NCBI GenBank assembly: GCA_943704425.1
Contig: CALSCP010001613.1
Coordinates: 64,957-107,619 of the forward strand
Direction: 5' to 3'
Source: Ministeria vibrans ATCC 50519
Lineage: Eukaryota; Opisthokonta; Filasterea
DNA: 42,663 nt
The position numbers were made by a program, and so were the translations under genes. Below are positions 21,316 through 32,036 of this stretch, piece by piece (position 1 is the stretch's first letter; the number at the start of each line of letters is the position of its first letter). The notes beneath the pieces are model-generated. The model was not told the origin of the DNA, did no database searches, and was given only the letters and a program-made list of their open reading frames with translations.

Positions 21316-23013
21316 ATGCCCCGTCGTGGGGACCCCGTTGGACCGCTACCGGTCCCCATTGAAAACTCGCCTTGCTATTTTGATTTGGAGGTCCGTTTTA
21401 CCTTTCGTCGCTCTGTCTCTCTCTCTCTCTCCTCTCTCTCTCCATACACTCTCTTGCCCCACGCACCTCCAACAAGTACTTGCCCACTCTCAACATGCAC
21501 TGGATACGACTGTTCCCCATCGACGCGTCGTCCGCATTGTGTCTCAAGTGAAATGTGTCATCTTCGACATCACATCCAAAAAAAAAAATTCCCCTTTTCT
21601 CGTCTCACTCACTCACTCAGTCTCTCTCTCTGTGGAGCTCTCTTCCACACCCACCCCCTTGTCGTGCGGCAGCATCACTTGTCCTGCCTCCACAACACTC
21701 ACAAATGTCTCTACTCCTCGACAGTTCACCTTTCCGCACTCCCAAGTCGAAATCGTCGATGTCGTCCTGCTCCTCCCAAATGCTCTCTTTCTCCTCTTCC
21801 TGGTACGTCTCCCCGCTTCCACTCCTCCCTTTTTCTCCCTCTCCCTCTCTCGAGCGTGCCCTGACCTGTTTCGTAGCTCTTCAATTTTCGTCACTTCACT
21901 TCTCGACTCAAATCGACCGACTCAGTCGTCATTTCGCTGTTCTTCGCGCTTACCTGTCTCTGTGCGTGCTCGTGTGTTGTGCGAACATCCTACCATATGG
22001 CGATGCGTTTTGAATTCAATGCGAATGAGGTGAGAACCACTTGTGTATATTATTGTGTGCTGTGACTTGCGATCTATAATATAACACGACAAACACCAAT
22101 AGGTCTTCTGGCTTCTCGTGCGCTTCTTCACACTCATGCTGGAAGTGAGTGTCATTGTGTTTGGGTTTCTCTTTGGGCACATTCTCAATTCCCGACGCAG
22201 TGTCAAGCTGACGCTCGCCCTCACCTTTGGTGTGTCGCTCCTCCTCACTGCCATCCAAGGTGTCCTTGATTTCCTTGGACACGCCAGAACCACAACCGGA
22301 GTAAGAAACACATAAAATTATATATATATAAACAAACACCTGAGCACTCATATAATTTTCGTATTTTTAGTCCAATGTCAATTACTCTAAACTTCACGGG
22401 ATTTTTCTGTGTCTCACGAGCGTTGTATTCACTTTGGCCTATCTTCTCATTATTCTCATTCCGTTTACTCGTTTAAAACGTCGTTTCCCGAAAGGTACTA
22501 AAATCATTCTTAATATAAATAAGAACATACATAACAGAGCTGTGCTCAATGTCAAAACAGAACAATATACAAAACAGAAAAAAATGAATAATTAACATAA
22601 TTATCATCATTATAATAATTTATTTTCTTTCGTGCTTTATTGCACTAAAACTTTTTATTTCGTATAGTCAAACGGTCATTTTATGGCTATGCAATCTTTC
22701 TGTTTGTGACCAATTTTATTCAGGCGTTGGGCTGCGTTTTGATTTTCGTCAATCAATTTGGCGGTTTATGGTAACACTTTTTTGTTATGATGAATAATAT
22801 AATAATAATCCTCTCTCTATTATAGCCTTGTTGACATTTCAATGTACATTTACTTGGGATTCTTTTCTGTTCTTGTCTATTTCGTTATCCTTCGCGTAAG
22901 TCTTTCTATCACTTTGTTTCTCTCTTCTTTTCTCTCTCTCTCGATCACTGTGTTTCTTTCGCTCTCCCTTTTCTTTCTCCCTCTCTCGATCTTTTTGTTT
23001 CTTCTCTTTCCCT

Positions 23014-23048
<35 letters not shown>

Positions 23049-23057
23049 CACTGTGTT

Positions 23058-23152
<95 letters not shown>

Positions 23153-23176
23153 CACTGTGTTTCTTTCCCTTTCCCT

Positions 23177-23215
<39 letters not shown>

Positions 23216-24135
23216 CACTGTGCTTCTTTCTCTTTCCCTCTTTTCTCTCTCTTTATCTCTCTCTCTTTATTTCTCTCATTTTCTTTGCACTATAGGACTT
23301 CTTCAAGATGAACCTGAGCGACATGATTTTCTACGACGACACGAAAGAGTACTCGGAAGGGGCCATCGCCAGCACGACTCAGACTGTCTCGCATGCATCG
23401 GGTGATTTGCTTGTTGCCAATGGCGCTGCTCGTCCCCTGTTGAATCCTGCCGAGCAGAGTGGCGTATACCCGCGCGCCAGTGTTGGTTACTATGGCAATC
23501 CTTTGGCCAATCAGGTGCATAATAACTTCGCCACACTCACGCGTCGCGACTCTGAAGAGGATTATGAGAATGAATTGGGCGTGGGACCGAATGGGGAGCG
23601 CGAGAGAACCTTTCGGGCATTTTCAAGTGGGAGCGAAACCAAAGCCTTGCTCATCAATCATCAGTATTACGACGGCACGTCAAGTGCAATGCCGGCACAT
23701 GCGACGGCCGAGGCCGATGAATACCGCAGACTGCGCGGCGACAGCATTTCGTCTTTTAATGCGCGTCACACCGCCGACCCGTACGTGTTGGATGATGATG
23801 TGGCTGCGGCTCAGCTCGCGGCCGCCGCCACCTCGTACACCCACTACCGTCCTGTACGCGGTGTTGACGCCAGCTCGCTGTATGGTAGTCAGCACTCAAA
23901 GTATCACAGCAGTCATCTCGATTCTATGGCCGACACACCTCTCCCCACCAGCACGTCTACCGCCTCCGCCAATATCGAGTCGTCCACCTCCACTGCCATC
24001 CCTCATCATCATATGATGCCCAGCTCGCTCGATGCGTACATGCGTGCAACCGCAAGCACTGCAGACTCCACTCCTATCATGAGTCCCGTCAAGGGAACTC
24101 CCAGGCGCTCTCCGTCTCCTGATCACTTTGTATAA
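21316..24135 (+). CDS. TPRA1: TPRA1/TPRA40-type seven-transmembrane protein
   Basis: This belongs to the transmembrane adipocyte-associated protein 1 family, orphan GPCR-like 7TM proteins also known in plants. Exons are 21316-21390, 21725-21802, 21877-22029, 22103-22300, 22371-22494, 22668-22770, 22826-22895 and 23296-24135, giving 546 residues in phase. Family landmarks in order are DVVLLLPNALFLLFL (TM1), EVFWLLVRFF, LEVSVIVFGFLFGH, IQGVLDFL, RSFYGYAIFLFVTNFIQALG and GLCLVDISMYIYLGFF. The first exon was chosen because joining it to 21725 places CYFDLE exactly 17 residues from the VD that opens TM1, the same spacing as I recall for the animal protein. The last exon encodes a cytosolic tail of about 280 residues, rich in Ser/Thr and low in complexity, much longer than in animals. 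Ligand and partner are unknown. The 5' two-exon model is less certain than the rest. Confidence 0.86.
22896..23295 (+). repeat. 400-bp CT-rich intron with a recurring CTCTCGATCACTGTGTTTCTTTC unit
   Basis: Almost the whole intron is pyrimidine. A (CT)n run of about 85 bp (23063-23149) is interrupted by at least four copies of a unit around CGATCACTGTGTTTCTTT (near 22941, 23045, 23149 and 23212). One CTATCACTTTGTTTCTC copy near 22907 matches the array in VPS8. Confidence 0.88.
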
Positions 24136-24485
24136 AATATTATTATCATTATTATTATCATTATAATTATAATTAATTATTATTATTATTATTATTATTG
24201 TAATATTATTATTAATATTTCTTCTTTCATTCAATCCGTCTTGAAGTGGTTACAAGTTGCCTTGATTAAAAATCACAAACGAGTGTGCAGCTTCTTCAAA
24301 AATTGAATTTGTACTAATTTAAATCGACATTAATCCATTGGACAATCATATAATAATAATAATAATATTGTATTGTTTTTTTCTCTTATCGTTGATGGCA
24401 CCAGTAGAAAATGGATGGATATTTTCCAAAACCATGATGTAGAGAGGCGGTTCATGAGAGACAATGAATGAATGTGTATGTCTTA
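24136..24485. other. Convergent AT-rich 3' spacer
   Basis: The spacer consists mostly of ATT/AAT repeats between the TPRA1-like gene (+) and the ankyrin gene (-). No gene is seen. Its composition marks the boundary between the conserved left part and the accessory-looking middle part. Confidence 0.6.
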
Positions 24486-26969
24486 TTAATAGCGCGAAAT
24501 ACCCCTGTTCTGCGCAGCTGGATCGACACGAGTGTCGCTTAACAGAAGTTGTATCACATTGTGATGGCCTCTCCTGTTGGCCCACCGAAGCGCAGCATTG
24601 TCCTGCGCCGCCGGGTCCACGCGCGCATCCGACATCAACACACGCACCGTATCCACTTTGCCCGTCTGACACGCTAGCTGGATCGCCAAGTTGTTGTTTG
24701 CCGCTGGATCTGCACGACCGTCCGCCAACAACAATTTTACCACAGTACAGTGACCAAATGTGCTCGCGCGTTGGATGGCTTCGTTGGCGTTTGCCGCCGG
24801 GTCCGCCCGTGTGTCCTCCAACAGCATGCGGACAATTGTGTCCCGTCCACGCCGACAAGCGTGGCGTAGGGCACTGCTGTCGTCTGCTGTCGGGTCAACT
24901 CGATCATCTTGCAAGAGGAGTTCAACCACTCTTGCGCAGCTGTTCCGGCACGCCTGTCGAAAGGCGTCGTTGTCGCAAGCGCTTGGGTCCACACGTGTGT
25001 CACCAAGGAGAAGACGCACCACCCCGCAAGCACCAAACTCGCTTGCGTTTCGGATAGCCTGATCGTCCTTTGCCCCCGGATCCAGCCGACCGTCGTCCAG
25101 CAACAGTTGCACCGTGCTCGTGCGTCCGTACCTACTCGCACATCGAATTGCCTCACTCTCCGCGGCGGCTGGGTCTACTCGGCGGTCCTGCAACAACAGC
25201 TCTACCACTTCTGTGTGTCCCTCTGCACTGGCCCACCGAATGGCAGCGTTGTTGTTGGTTGCAGGGCTCAGGGGAAGTTGCAACAGCAGTCGAACCACCT
25301 CCGTGTGTCCGTTTCGACTCGCACTCCAAATCGCGTCGTCAAAAATCGGTTGTGACGAAGGTAGCCTCTCTTTCACGCTATGTTCCCACGCTATGCTGCT
25401 GCTTGCTGCAGGGTTCACGCGACCATCTTCTAGCATTAGATGCACCACCTCCAGGTGACCACGCTGACACGCGTGACGGAATGCCTTGCTGTCATTTGCC
25501 GCAGGATCTACGCGATCGTCTTGTAGCAAAAGCTGTACCATTGACGCCATTCCGTCAAAGCAGGCACGTGCAAGGACGTGGTTGTTGCGCGACGCAGGAT
25601 CCACGCGTTGGTCAGCCACCAATAGATGTGCCACCTTCCAGTGACCCGACACGGCCGCGACCCAGAGAGCCTCGTTGTCGCGCACAGCCGGATTCACACG
25701 CTTGTTAGTCAACAACTGTGCCACCACAAGCAAGAGTCCCGATTTGCTTGCCACCACGATGGCGGGTTTGTCCGTTGCAGAAGGATCCACTCGCCCATCG
25801 GCCAGCAATGCCAGTGCGACCTCCTCGTGACCTGCCTCGCTGGCAATGAGAAAAGCCGCATTCATGTCGTGTGCCGTCGGATCCACGCGATGGTCCGCCA
25901 ACAAAAGCCGCACCACTTCCACATGGCCAGAGAGACTCGCTTTGAACAAGGCGTTCTTGGCGTCCACTCCATCAATTCGAAAAGCACGTCTATCGGCCAA
26001 CAACAGGCCTACTATTGCTGCATAGCCCTCCCTGCTGGCAATGCGGAGGGAAATGTTGTTGTCTATCGTAGGATCCACGCGGGGATCCTGCAACAACAAT
26101 CGCACCACCTCAACGTAACCCCTCCGGCAGGCCGAGACGAGAGGAGAATTGTAAGGGGCGCAAGGGTCGACTTGGGGATGGGCCAACAAGCATCGCACAC
26201 ACTCGACGTGTCCATGCCAGCACGCCGAGTCGAGGGCCGCGCTGCGGCGCGCTCCCGGATTCACGCGACGGTCCGCCAACAACAACTTCACCGTCTCCGT
26301 GTGTCCGTAAGCACTGGCAGAACGGATGGGAGAATTCTCTTTGACGGTCGGGTCAACACGTTCGTCGGCCAACAGATCGCGCACCAGCGCAGTGTACCCA
26401 AGCTGGCTCGCCTCCTGGATGGCGGCGTTATCTTGCACCGCTGGATTCACCCGAGCGTCGGCCACCAAGACGCGCAGCGCAGCCTCGTGGCGTCCCGGCA
26501 AGCATTTCCCGTGTGGTTGCGCAAACGACTCGGTCGACAAAGCCATTTGAAGGGGCGCCTCTGTCAACGCCAGCAGCTCATGGACAATCTCAGGGCAGCC
26601 GGCACGACAGGCACAGGTCACGGCAGTCACATGGTCGCACAAGGAGGCGTCGGTGCACTGCAAGAGCAGCAGCAGCAGACGCGCAAGTCCCAGGCGATTT
26701 GCCGACAAAAACAACCGATGCACACGCAGCGGCGCCATCTGCCTGCCACCCTGCCATCGCAATGGATGCCGCTTCAAGCGCAGTAGCACCTCCAGCGCAA
26801 TGGCGTCGGCGTCCTCGTCGTGCAAGCGCATGCGGAGTAACGTGACGAATCCAGTGTCGACCACGATAGCGCGAAACCCTTTGCTCACACTGCTCAAAAC
26901 GACGGCTGTGGTTGGCGTGCACCACGATATTATCAGCGCCTTCAGTTCGGCAGAGAGGCGATTCATCAC
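24486..26969 (-). CDS. F-box-like protein with about 20 ankyrin repeats
   Basis: This is a single-exon gene of 827 residues. The N-terminal 40 residues (LSAELKALIISWC, then LSSVSKGFRAIV) resemble an F-box, which would bind Skp1 and make the protein a substrate receptor of an SCF ubiquitin ligase. From about residue 165 to the end there are roughly 20 ankyrin-type repeats of 31-33 residues built on RVDPAA..N.AIR.AS..GH.EVV.LLL. This variant, with VDP in the loop, is common in large expanded families of protists and of viruses that infect amoebae. One repeat pair is interrupted by about 12 extra residues (near KERLPSSQP), and one loop is replaced by RAFRIDGVD. No intron interrupts the gene, unlike all its neighbours, which could point to a retrocopy or transferred origin. 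Target proteins cannot be inferred. Confidence 0.85.
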   Translation of the reverse strand: MMNRLSAELKALIISWCTPTTAVVLSSVSKGFRAIVVDTGFVTLLRMRLHDEDADAIALEVLLRLKRHPLRWQGGRQMAPLRVHRLFLSANRLGLARLLLLLLQCTDASLCDHVTAVTCACRAGCPEIVHELLALTEAPLQMALSTESFAQPHGKCLPGRHEAALRVLVADARVNPAVQDNAAIQEASQLGYTALVRDLLADERVDPTVKENSPIRSASAYGHTETVKLLLADRRVNPGARRSAALDSACWHGHVECVRCLLAHPQVDPCAPYNSPLVSACRRGYVEVVRLLLQDPRVDPTIDNNISLRIASREGYAAIVGLLLADRRAFRIDGVDAKNALFKASLSGHVEVVRLLLADHRVDPTAHDMNAAFLIASEAGHEEVALALLADGRVDPSATDKPAIVVASKSGLLLVVAQLLTNKRVNPAVRDNEALWVAAVSGHWKVAHLLVADQRVDPASRNNHVLARACFDGMASMVQLLLQDDRVDPAANDSKAFRHACQRGHLEVVHLMLEDGRVNPAASSSIAWEHSVKERLPSSQPIFDDAIWSASRNGHTEVVRLLLQLPLSPATNNNAAIRWASAEGHTEVVELLLQDRRVDPAAAESEAIRCASRYGRTSTVQLLLDDGRLDPGAKDDQAIRNASEFGACGVVRLLLGDTRVDPSACDNDAFRQACRNSCARVVELLLQDDRVDPTADDSSALRHACRRGRDTIVRMLLEDTRADPAANANEAIQRASTFGHCTVVKLLLADGRADPAANNNLAIQLACQTGKVDTVRVLMSDARVDPAAQDNAALRWANRRGHHNVIQLLLSDTRVDPAAQNRGISRY

Positions 26970-27336
26970 ATGAAATGGAATGTGTGAATGATTAATGAAT
27001 GAATCAGAAATTCTCAGAGGACAGTCTTCATTTTTATTTACTGTAAGTGTCCATTCTTGTTTCTTGATCCCTCTCTAGCGCCCTCAACTTTTATTCATTG
27101 TCGCAGGCATGGCGAACGGTAAGTCACTGTGTGTGGGGGTGTATTGAAGTTGTCCTGTTGCAATGGCTGCAGTCGCGATTTAAAACAGAAGAGGCCCGAC
27201 CCGAAGAATCAGCTTTGCTTGCAAATTACGGTCTGCCGTCTGGGGGCAGGGGTGGGCTGTGGGGTATCGTGTGTGGTGATGGTGCTTGCGTCGTGTTTGA
27301 GGGTGGCTGTTGCGTGCGAGAGGGGAGGGGTTTCGT

Positions 27337-27701
27337 CCGAAGCAGAACTCTGCGTCTCCAAATCAGGGTGTGCGTTGTCTGCTTGGGGATGTTTCTACCT
27401 GCCGGCTGTGGTGGCGGTGGTGGTGGGGGTGGTGGCGCGATGGTGCAGTGGTGTCGTCTGTCGTTTTCGTTTTTTTTTTGTTCTGTTTTGTTCCCATTCT
27501 CTGTGTTTTCCCTATCCGCCGAAGCAGAACTCTGCGCCTTCAAATCAGGGTGTGCGTTGTCTGCTTGGGGATGTTTGTACCTGCCGGCTGTAGTGGTGGG
27601 GGTGGTGGTTGGTGTGGTGGCGCGATGGTGCAGTTTGTCTGTCGTTTTCGCTCTTTATTTCTGTTTTGTTCCCATTGCGCCTCTGTTCCCTGTGTTTTCC
27701 C
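27337..27701. repeat. Two tandem copies of a 182-bp unit
   Basis: The word CCGAAGCAGAACTCTGCG starts at 27337 and again at 27519. Each copy continues with a matching AATCAGGGTGTGCGTTGTCTG, a GGT-rich tract, GGCGCGATGGTGCAG, a T-rich tract and a TGTGTTTTCCCTATC end. The copies differ by small indels. Confidence 0.88.
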
Positions 27702-28037
27702 TATCGGGTGGGGCGCCTTAGCCCTTTTTTCTCCTTGGCAACTTGCGAAAATCGGCTGCGAATGACCAATGGGATAATCCGAAGCGGTCAATATGTTGTT
27801 CGCGCGTCTGAACTCTGCTCTCGTTGGGCTGGAAAGGCTCACCGAGCAACGAAGGCGCTGTCCCTGATGCGTGCCTCATGCTGGGGATGGCTGAAGGGTG
27901 GTTTTTCCTGCTGTTTTATATTTCTCGTTTTTTGCGTTTGTCTGTTTCACGCAACCAGTGTGTCATGGGCGCGACAAAGTGTGGCTTGAATTTATGTGTC
28001 AGGGGGGGTTGAGGTCGGTGTGTTTATGAAAAGCGGG

Positions 28038-28045
28038 TATATATA
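28038..28045 (+). promoter_or_regulatory. TATA box of the Roco gene
   Basis: TATATATA lies 39 bp before the Roco ATG at 28084, at a distance that implies a very short 5' leader. It is the clearest TATA element in the window. Confidence 0.55.
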
Positions 28046-28083
28046 GCACTTTTAAGAAATTCTTAGAGCGAGACTCGGAAAGG

Positions 28084-30962
28084 ATGGAGCGAGTGCGAGA
28101 AGAAATAAGGAAATGTCGGGAAAGTGGAGCTGTGAGGCTCAACCTCTCCTCCAACCAACTGACCGCGGTGCCCCCGGAGCTCGGCCAGCTCACGGCGCTC
28201 CGTACCCTCACCCTCCACTCCAACCAACTGACCGCGGTGCCCCCGGAGCTCGGCCAGCTCACGGCGCTCCAGGACCTCAACCTCAACTCCAACCCCCTCC
28301 TTTTGCACCCGCCACCGGAAATCATTCGTCGCGGCCTCAAAGCCATACAAACCTACCTCTGTGAAGCACCAGCGCTTATCTCCTCCCACCGTGCTAAGCT
28401 ACTCGTCATGGGCGAAGGCAACATTGGCAAGACTTGCCTCCTCCGTCGTTTGGTTTCCGACGAGTACGTCGAGCAGACAATGACCGACGGTATTCAAGTC
28501 CAGGAGTGGCAGCTTGATGAGGATCTCTTTACCGGAACCGTGAGGTATTTTCTTGTCTCCACCATGTATTTTAATATATTAACGCGATACACACTTCCCT
28601 CCAGCACCTGGGACTTTGGTGGTCAGGAGATCTACCTCAACTCGCACCAATTCTTCCTCACAGACCGCTGCGTCTATCTGCTGGTGCGGAACGGCCGCGA
28701 CGACGTGCACGAAAAGGCAGTGAAATGGCTTCATCAGCTTGCTGCGCGCGTTCCCAACGCCATGGTGGTTGTAGTGGCGACGCGTCAGGATGAAGTAGCC
28801 GGTGCCACACACCGTCCGGTCCCGCGCGATGCACTGCGCGAGCGAGGTCTCGAGAAACTCATCGTGCATGAGACAGAACTGTGGGTCAGCTCGCTCACGG
28901 GCCACAACATCCCCGATCTCAAGAACTTGCTACTCAAGCAGCTACTCAAACAGCCCATGACCTGCGCACAATACCCACGCGACTGGGTCGAATTCGCCAG
29001 TCATCTGGGGGGTGTGCGCGAGAAGTTTGTCGGTCCCGTTGCGCTCGAGGAGCTTATCGACTACGCCGTCAAGCACTGCTCGGTGAGCAGAGGTCTTGCT
29101 TCCCTGATGGTGGAAACGATGCACGACTGGGGCGTGTTCGTGCGGTATACTCGTGGCGACCACGTCTTTGTCATTGTGGAACCACAGTGGCTGCACGACC
29201 GGTTTGCCGAGGTTGTCACTGCGACGGCCGCTGGAGTAGCTGCGCTCGACATCCAGCATGGCATCGTGCGCGATGAACAACTCCGTGCACTTCCCAAGTG
29301 GGAGATTATGACGCGTAGTGCGCGGGATGACGTGATCTCTCTTCTCCAAGAGTTTGAAATCATGCTGCCTGCCTTCACTGAACACCTCGATGGTGTCGAG
29401 CAGCAGCGATGGCTCGTTCCAGCTCACCTCCCAGACGATCGACCTGAAGGGTTCCATGCGGAGATGAATGAGCTCAGTGGTACGCTCGTCGTCTACCGCG
29501 TGCAGCTGTCGTTCTTTCCTACCGGATTGTTCGCATGGCTTGTTGTGCGTCTCCGCGCCACGCTCGCCCTCGCAGGTCGCGATTGTGTGCGTGCGCTGTA
29601 CAAGACTGGCGTAGCGCTGTACGATGCTCGCACTGGCACACGTGGCGTCGTCTACGCTGACCGCGACTATGTGTATGTCCGTGTGCGAGGTCGTGAGCCG
29701 TGGGATCTGGGCCGTAACGTGGTGGACGTGCTCCTCAACTTGGCGGCCGCGCGCTTCAAGGGCCTTGACACAAACAGCTTTGTGCGATGCCCGAGCGAAA
29801 AATGTGCGAGTGTGGAGTCGTCGGTCACTGCACAAGTGTTCTTCTCCCTCGAAGTATTGAGGGAGTGTTTGGAGGAAGGTCTTCAAGCGTTGATGTGCCA
29901 CAGTTGCAAAAAGCTTATTAACGTCGCCTTGTTGCTCACGGGCGAGTACAGCCCCCCACAGATGACTCACGCCAACAGCAAGACAGAGCAGGATCTTTTG
30001 TTGACACAGGGTGTCGATCGTATGTGTCGGATTGAAGACTATGTGCGTGACCTTCACCATGAGCTCACTGGCGGGCCTGTCTCTACTGACGCTGCGCTCA
30101 CCCCGGATCTCTACGCGGCCATTGATGTTCTCAACACCGTGTCGGCGCCACCAGAACAGACCTTGCGCCAACGCATCCTCGGGATGCTAGAACAACTGCA
30201 GCAGGGGCAGACGGACATCTTTGCAGTCGCTTCTGCCAGCGAGCAATACCTGGTTCGCGTCATGCAGGAGATGAAGCGCCTCCACGACAAGGCCGACCGC
30301 ACATTCCGCTCGCTGCTCGATCGTGACGCAAACACCCCACGCGTCTTCTTCATCACACAGCGCTGCTGTCCAGACAAAGCCAAAGAGACCAAGCGCCTAC
30401 ACCTCCCCACGTTGAAGAAGACGTTCAAGCTGCACTTGTGCTGTGAATACAGCGACCACGTTCATTGTACGCGCGAGTACTCGATCCGTCTGACCAAGAA
30501 AGCGTTGCGAAAGTTTGCTGGGCCTCTTCGCACCGTCCTTAAATTCGCCGCACCTCTGCTCAAGTTTGCTGTGGGTACCAGTGTCACAGCCGCCGGCTTT
30601 CCCGAGTTCAAAACACTCGCAGCGAACCTTGCGAGCATGCTCAGCAGCGACCTTCGCGCTGCTCTCCAAGATGACTCGAGCTTCGAACGTACAAACCAAT
30701 ATGCAGCTATTTTCTCTAACCGAACATTATTTCTCCAGGTCTGACACAGCTCGCGGACGGTAATGACGAGTCTGACCACGATCTACGCGACACCGGCAAC
30801 AACGATATGTATCGTGAACTCGAGGCATTTATTTTGCAGCAGGACCCACAGAGGCAATGGGGCCTCGAGAAGGTCACACTCACGGACGGCAAGACTGCAT
30901 TCCTGTGTCCAGAGCATGCGAAGGCGCTCAAGGCGTTTACAATTTCCAACCTGACTATGTAG
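28084..30962 (+). CDS. Roco protein (LRR-Roc-COR), no kinase domain
   Basis: Roco proteins are large GTPases that dimerise through COR and act as signalling switches. Exons are 28084-28544, 28605-30688 and 30739-30962, giving 922 residues in phase. Two leucine-rich repeats and a half repeat (about 19-75) lead into a Roc GTPase with P-loop GEGNIGKT (about 110-117), G3 DFGGQE (about 156), a likely G4 TRQD and SSLTGHN. COR follows (about 300-560). Two Cys pairs (CPSEKC near 549, CHSCKK near 584) suggest a small zinc-binding site. The C-terminus has a helical region and then the final exon, which contains GLEKVTLTDGKTAFLCPEHAK, a module I know from the end of other protist Roco proteins. No kinase motifs (HRD, DFG) occur. 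The short LRR part is unusual, since many relatives carry ten or more repeats. Its ligand or partner is unknown. Confidence 0.9.
28150..28270 (+). repeat. Perfect 52-bp repeat (period 69) coding two LRRs
   Basis: Bases 28150-28201 recur without a mismatch at 28219-28270. The period of 69 bp equals one 23-residue leucine-rich repeat (SNQLTAVPPELGQLTAL). Identity at silent sites points to recent duplication or gene conversion. Confidence 0.93.
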
Positions 30963-31372
30963 ATTGTAAACCTTGGTAGTTAGGGATACATGAGAGAACG
31001 GAACAAAAATGATTATTTTTTTTTATCACTCGCCCGGTTACGATCCAACCTCTATTCGTGACCGACACCATTAATGTGCTCTTTGAAGTCGAACACAACG
31101 TCATCCGACCATTCAACCAATTCATTTTTTTTTTTTTTTTTTGGAAATCCTAGCTAGGGCAGAAACTTCATTGTACAAGACAATCTAGCCATCCGAAGCG
31201 ACTGCTCCACTCCCGCATGGACCGAAACGGATACTCCATGAGACTTGCATGTAGACTTAGTCACCCAAGCAAGTGACTATCCCCACCGCTGAAACGCCTC
31301 CCGATTTTAACTAAAAATTAACGCACGCAAAAAGGAAAACAGAAAGGGGGCAAGGGAAAAATACAAGGCGGG

Positions 31373-31708
31373 AATCTCTGTTCGACAGTGTTCCGTCACT
31401 CAGCCCTATCTCGCCACCCGAGCTCCAGCAAGGACCTGATCTGACACTCTCTGCTAGAAGCCTGGCCCTATCCCTATCTCGCCACCCGAGCTCCAGCAAG
31501 GACCTGATCTGACATTCTCTGCTAGAAGCCTGGCCCTATCAGGTTCCAGGACAGCCCAAGATAATCTCTGTTGACAGCCGGCCCTCCCAGCCCTACCCTA
31601 CATAGACTTCAACAGAGAAGAACTGAGTCGATATTCTCTGATAACCGTGTGGGTTGTTCGAGGGCCGGGTGGCGAGATAGACGACAGTGTCAGCAGAGAA
31701 ACTCGCAG
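31373..31708. mobile_element. Putative foldback/MITE-like element with inverted ends
   Basis: The left end (from 31373) reads TCTCTGTT, GACAGTGT and then CTATCTCGCCACCC. The right end (31668-31708) carries the same words in reverse complement: GGGTGGCGAGATAG, then GACAGTGTCAGCAGAGAAAC. Inside are a 68-bp tandem duplication and more CTCTCTGCTAGAAG-type words. There is no reading frame for a transposase. Related words recur at 34467-34605. Confidence 0.5.
31404..31541. repeat. 68-bp tandem duplication
   Basis: A unit starting CCCTATCTCGCCACCCGAGC at 31404 is repeated from 31472 with almost complete identity through CTGCTAGAAGCCTGGCCC. It lies inside the putative foldback element. Confidence 0.92.
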
Positions 31709-31781
31709 CCAGACTATCCTCTGTTTTCCCAGCCCTTACCCCAATTCGCTCGGAATAGATCCTAAGAAAAGAAGAACACAT

Positions 31782-31897
31782 TTCCAATTTATTAGAAGAA
31801 GAAGAATACAACCCATTTATTAATGATCCAATTTTATTTATGGTATTCCAATTTTTATTAGAAGAAGAAGAAGAATACAACCCATTTATTTATGATT
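31782..31897. repeat. 64-bp tandem duplication, GAAGAAGAATACAACCC unit
   Basis: Two copies of TTCCAATTT, then ATTAGAAGAAGAAGAATAC and AACCCATTTATT, start at 31782 and 31846. The second copy has one extra GAA. Confidence 0.88.
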
Positions 31898-32036
31898 TTC
31901 CTAACTTTAACAACTCACGGTCAACGCCTCTACCGTCAAATTCGTGAACCCCTTGTTAACGTTGGCAGGGTTGATGACAAGCGCCCCTGAACCCACGCAG
32001 GCATCTACCTTTAATAGTACAATAGTCACCTCGCCC

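Larger units (their letters stand above)
26970..28083. other. Divergent spacer with G-rich tandem repeats
   Basis: These 1.1 kb lie between the starts of the ankyrin (-) and Roco (+) genes. The first 130 bp are AT-rich and likely the ankyrin promoter. The middle is GGT-rich tandem repeat. The open frames across it (for example 27129-27593) are repetitive, lack domain signal and look fortuitous. The right end carries the Roco TATA box. Confidence 0.6.
30963..32036. other. Gene-free spacer with inverted and tandem repeats
   Basis: This convergent spacer lies between Roco (+) and the PD-(D/E)XK-like gene (-). It holds poly(T) runs (31016-31024, 31126-31142), the repeat block at 31373-31708 and a GAAGAAGAA-rich duplication at 31782-31897. 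No coding sequence is recognised. Confidence 0.6.

Noticed and set aside
23053-23295. Ser/Leu-repeat open frames such as LSLSLSLS
   Set aside because: They are translations of CT microsatellites inside a TPRA1-like intron. The flanking exons splice cleanly around them.
25626-26786. 386-residue plus-strand frame opposite the ankyrin gene
   Set aside because: It is a periodic antisense shadow of the ankyrin repeats.
27098-27765. Open frames across the 27.1-27.8 kb G-rich spacer, and ATGGCGAACG followed by a GTAAGT donor at 27112
   Set aside because: The frames repeat with the 182-bp unit, differ between copies and show no domain. The tiny candidate exon could not be joined in phase to the Roco start, which has its own TATA box.
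28942-30171. 409-residue minus-strand frame opposite the Roco gene
   Set aside because: It overlaps the COR coding region and has no independent signal.
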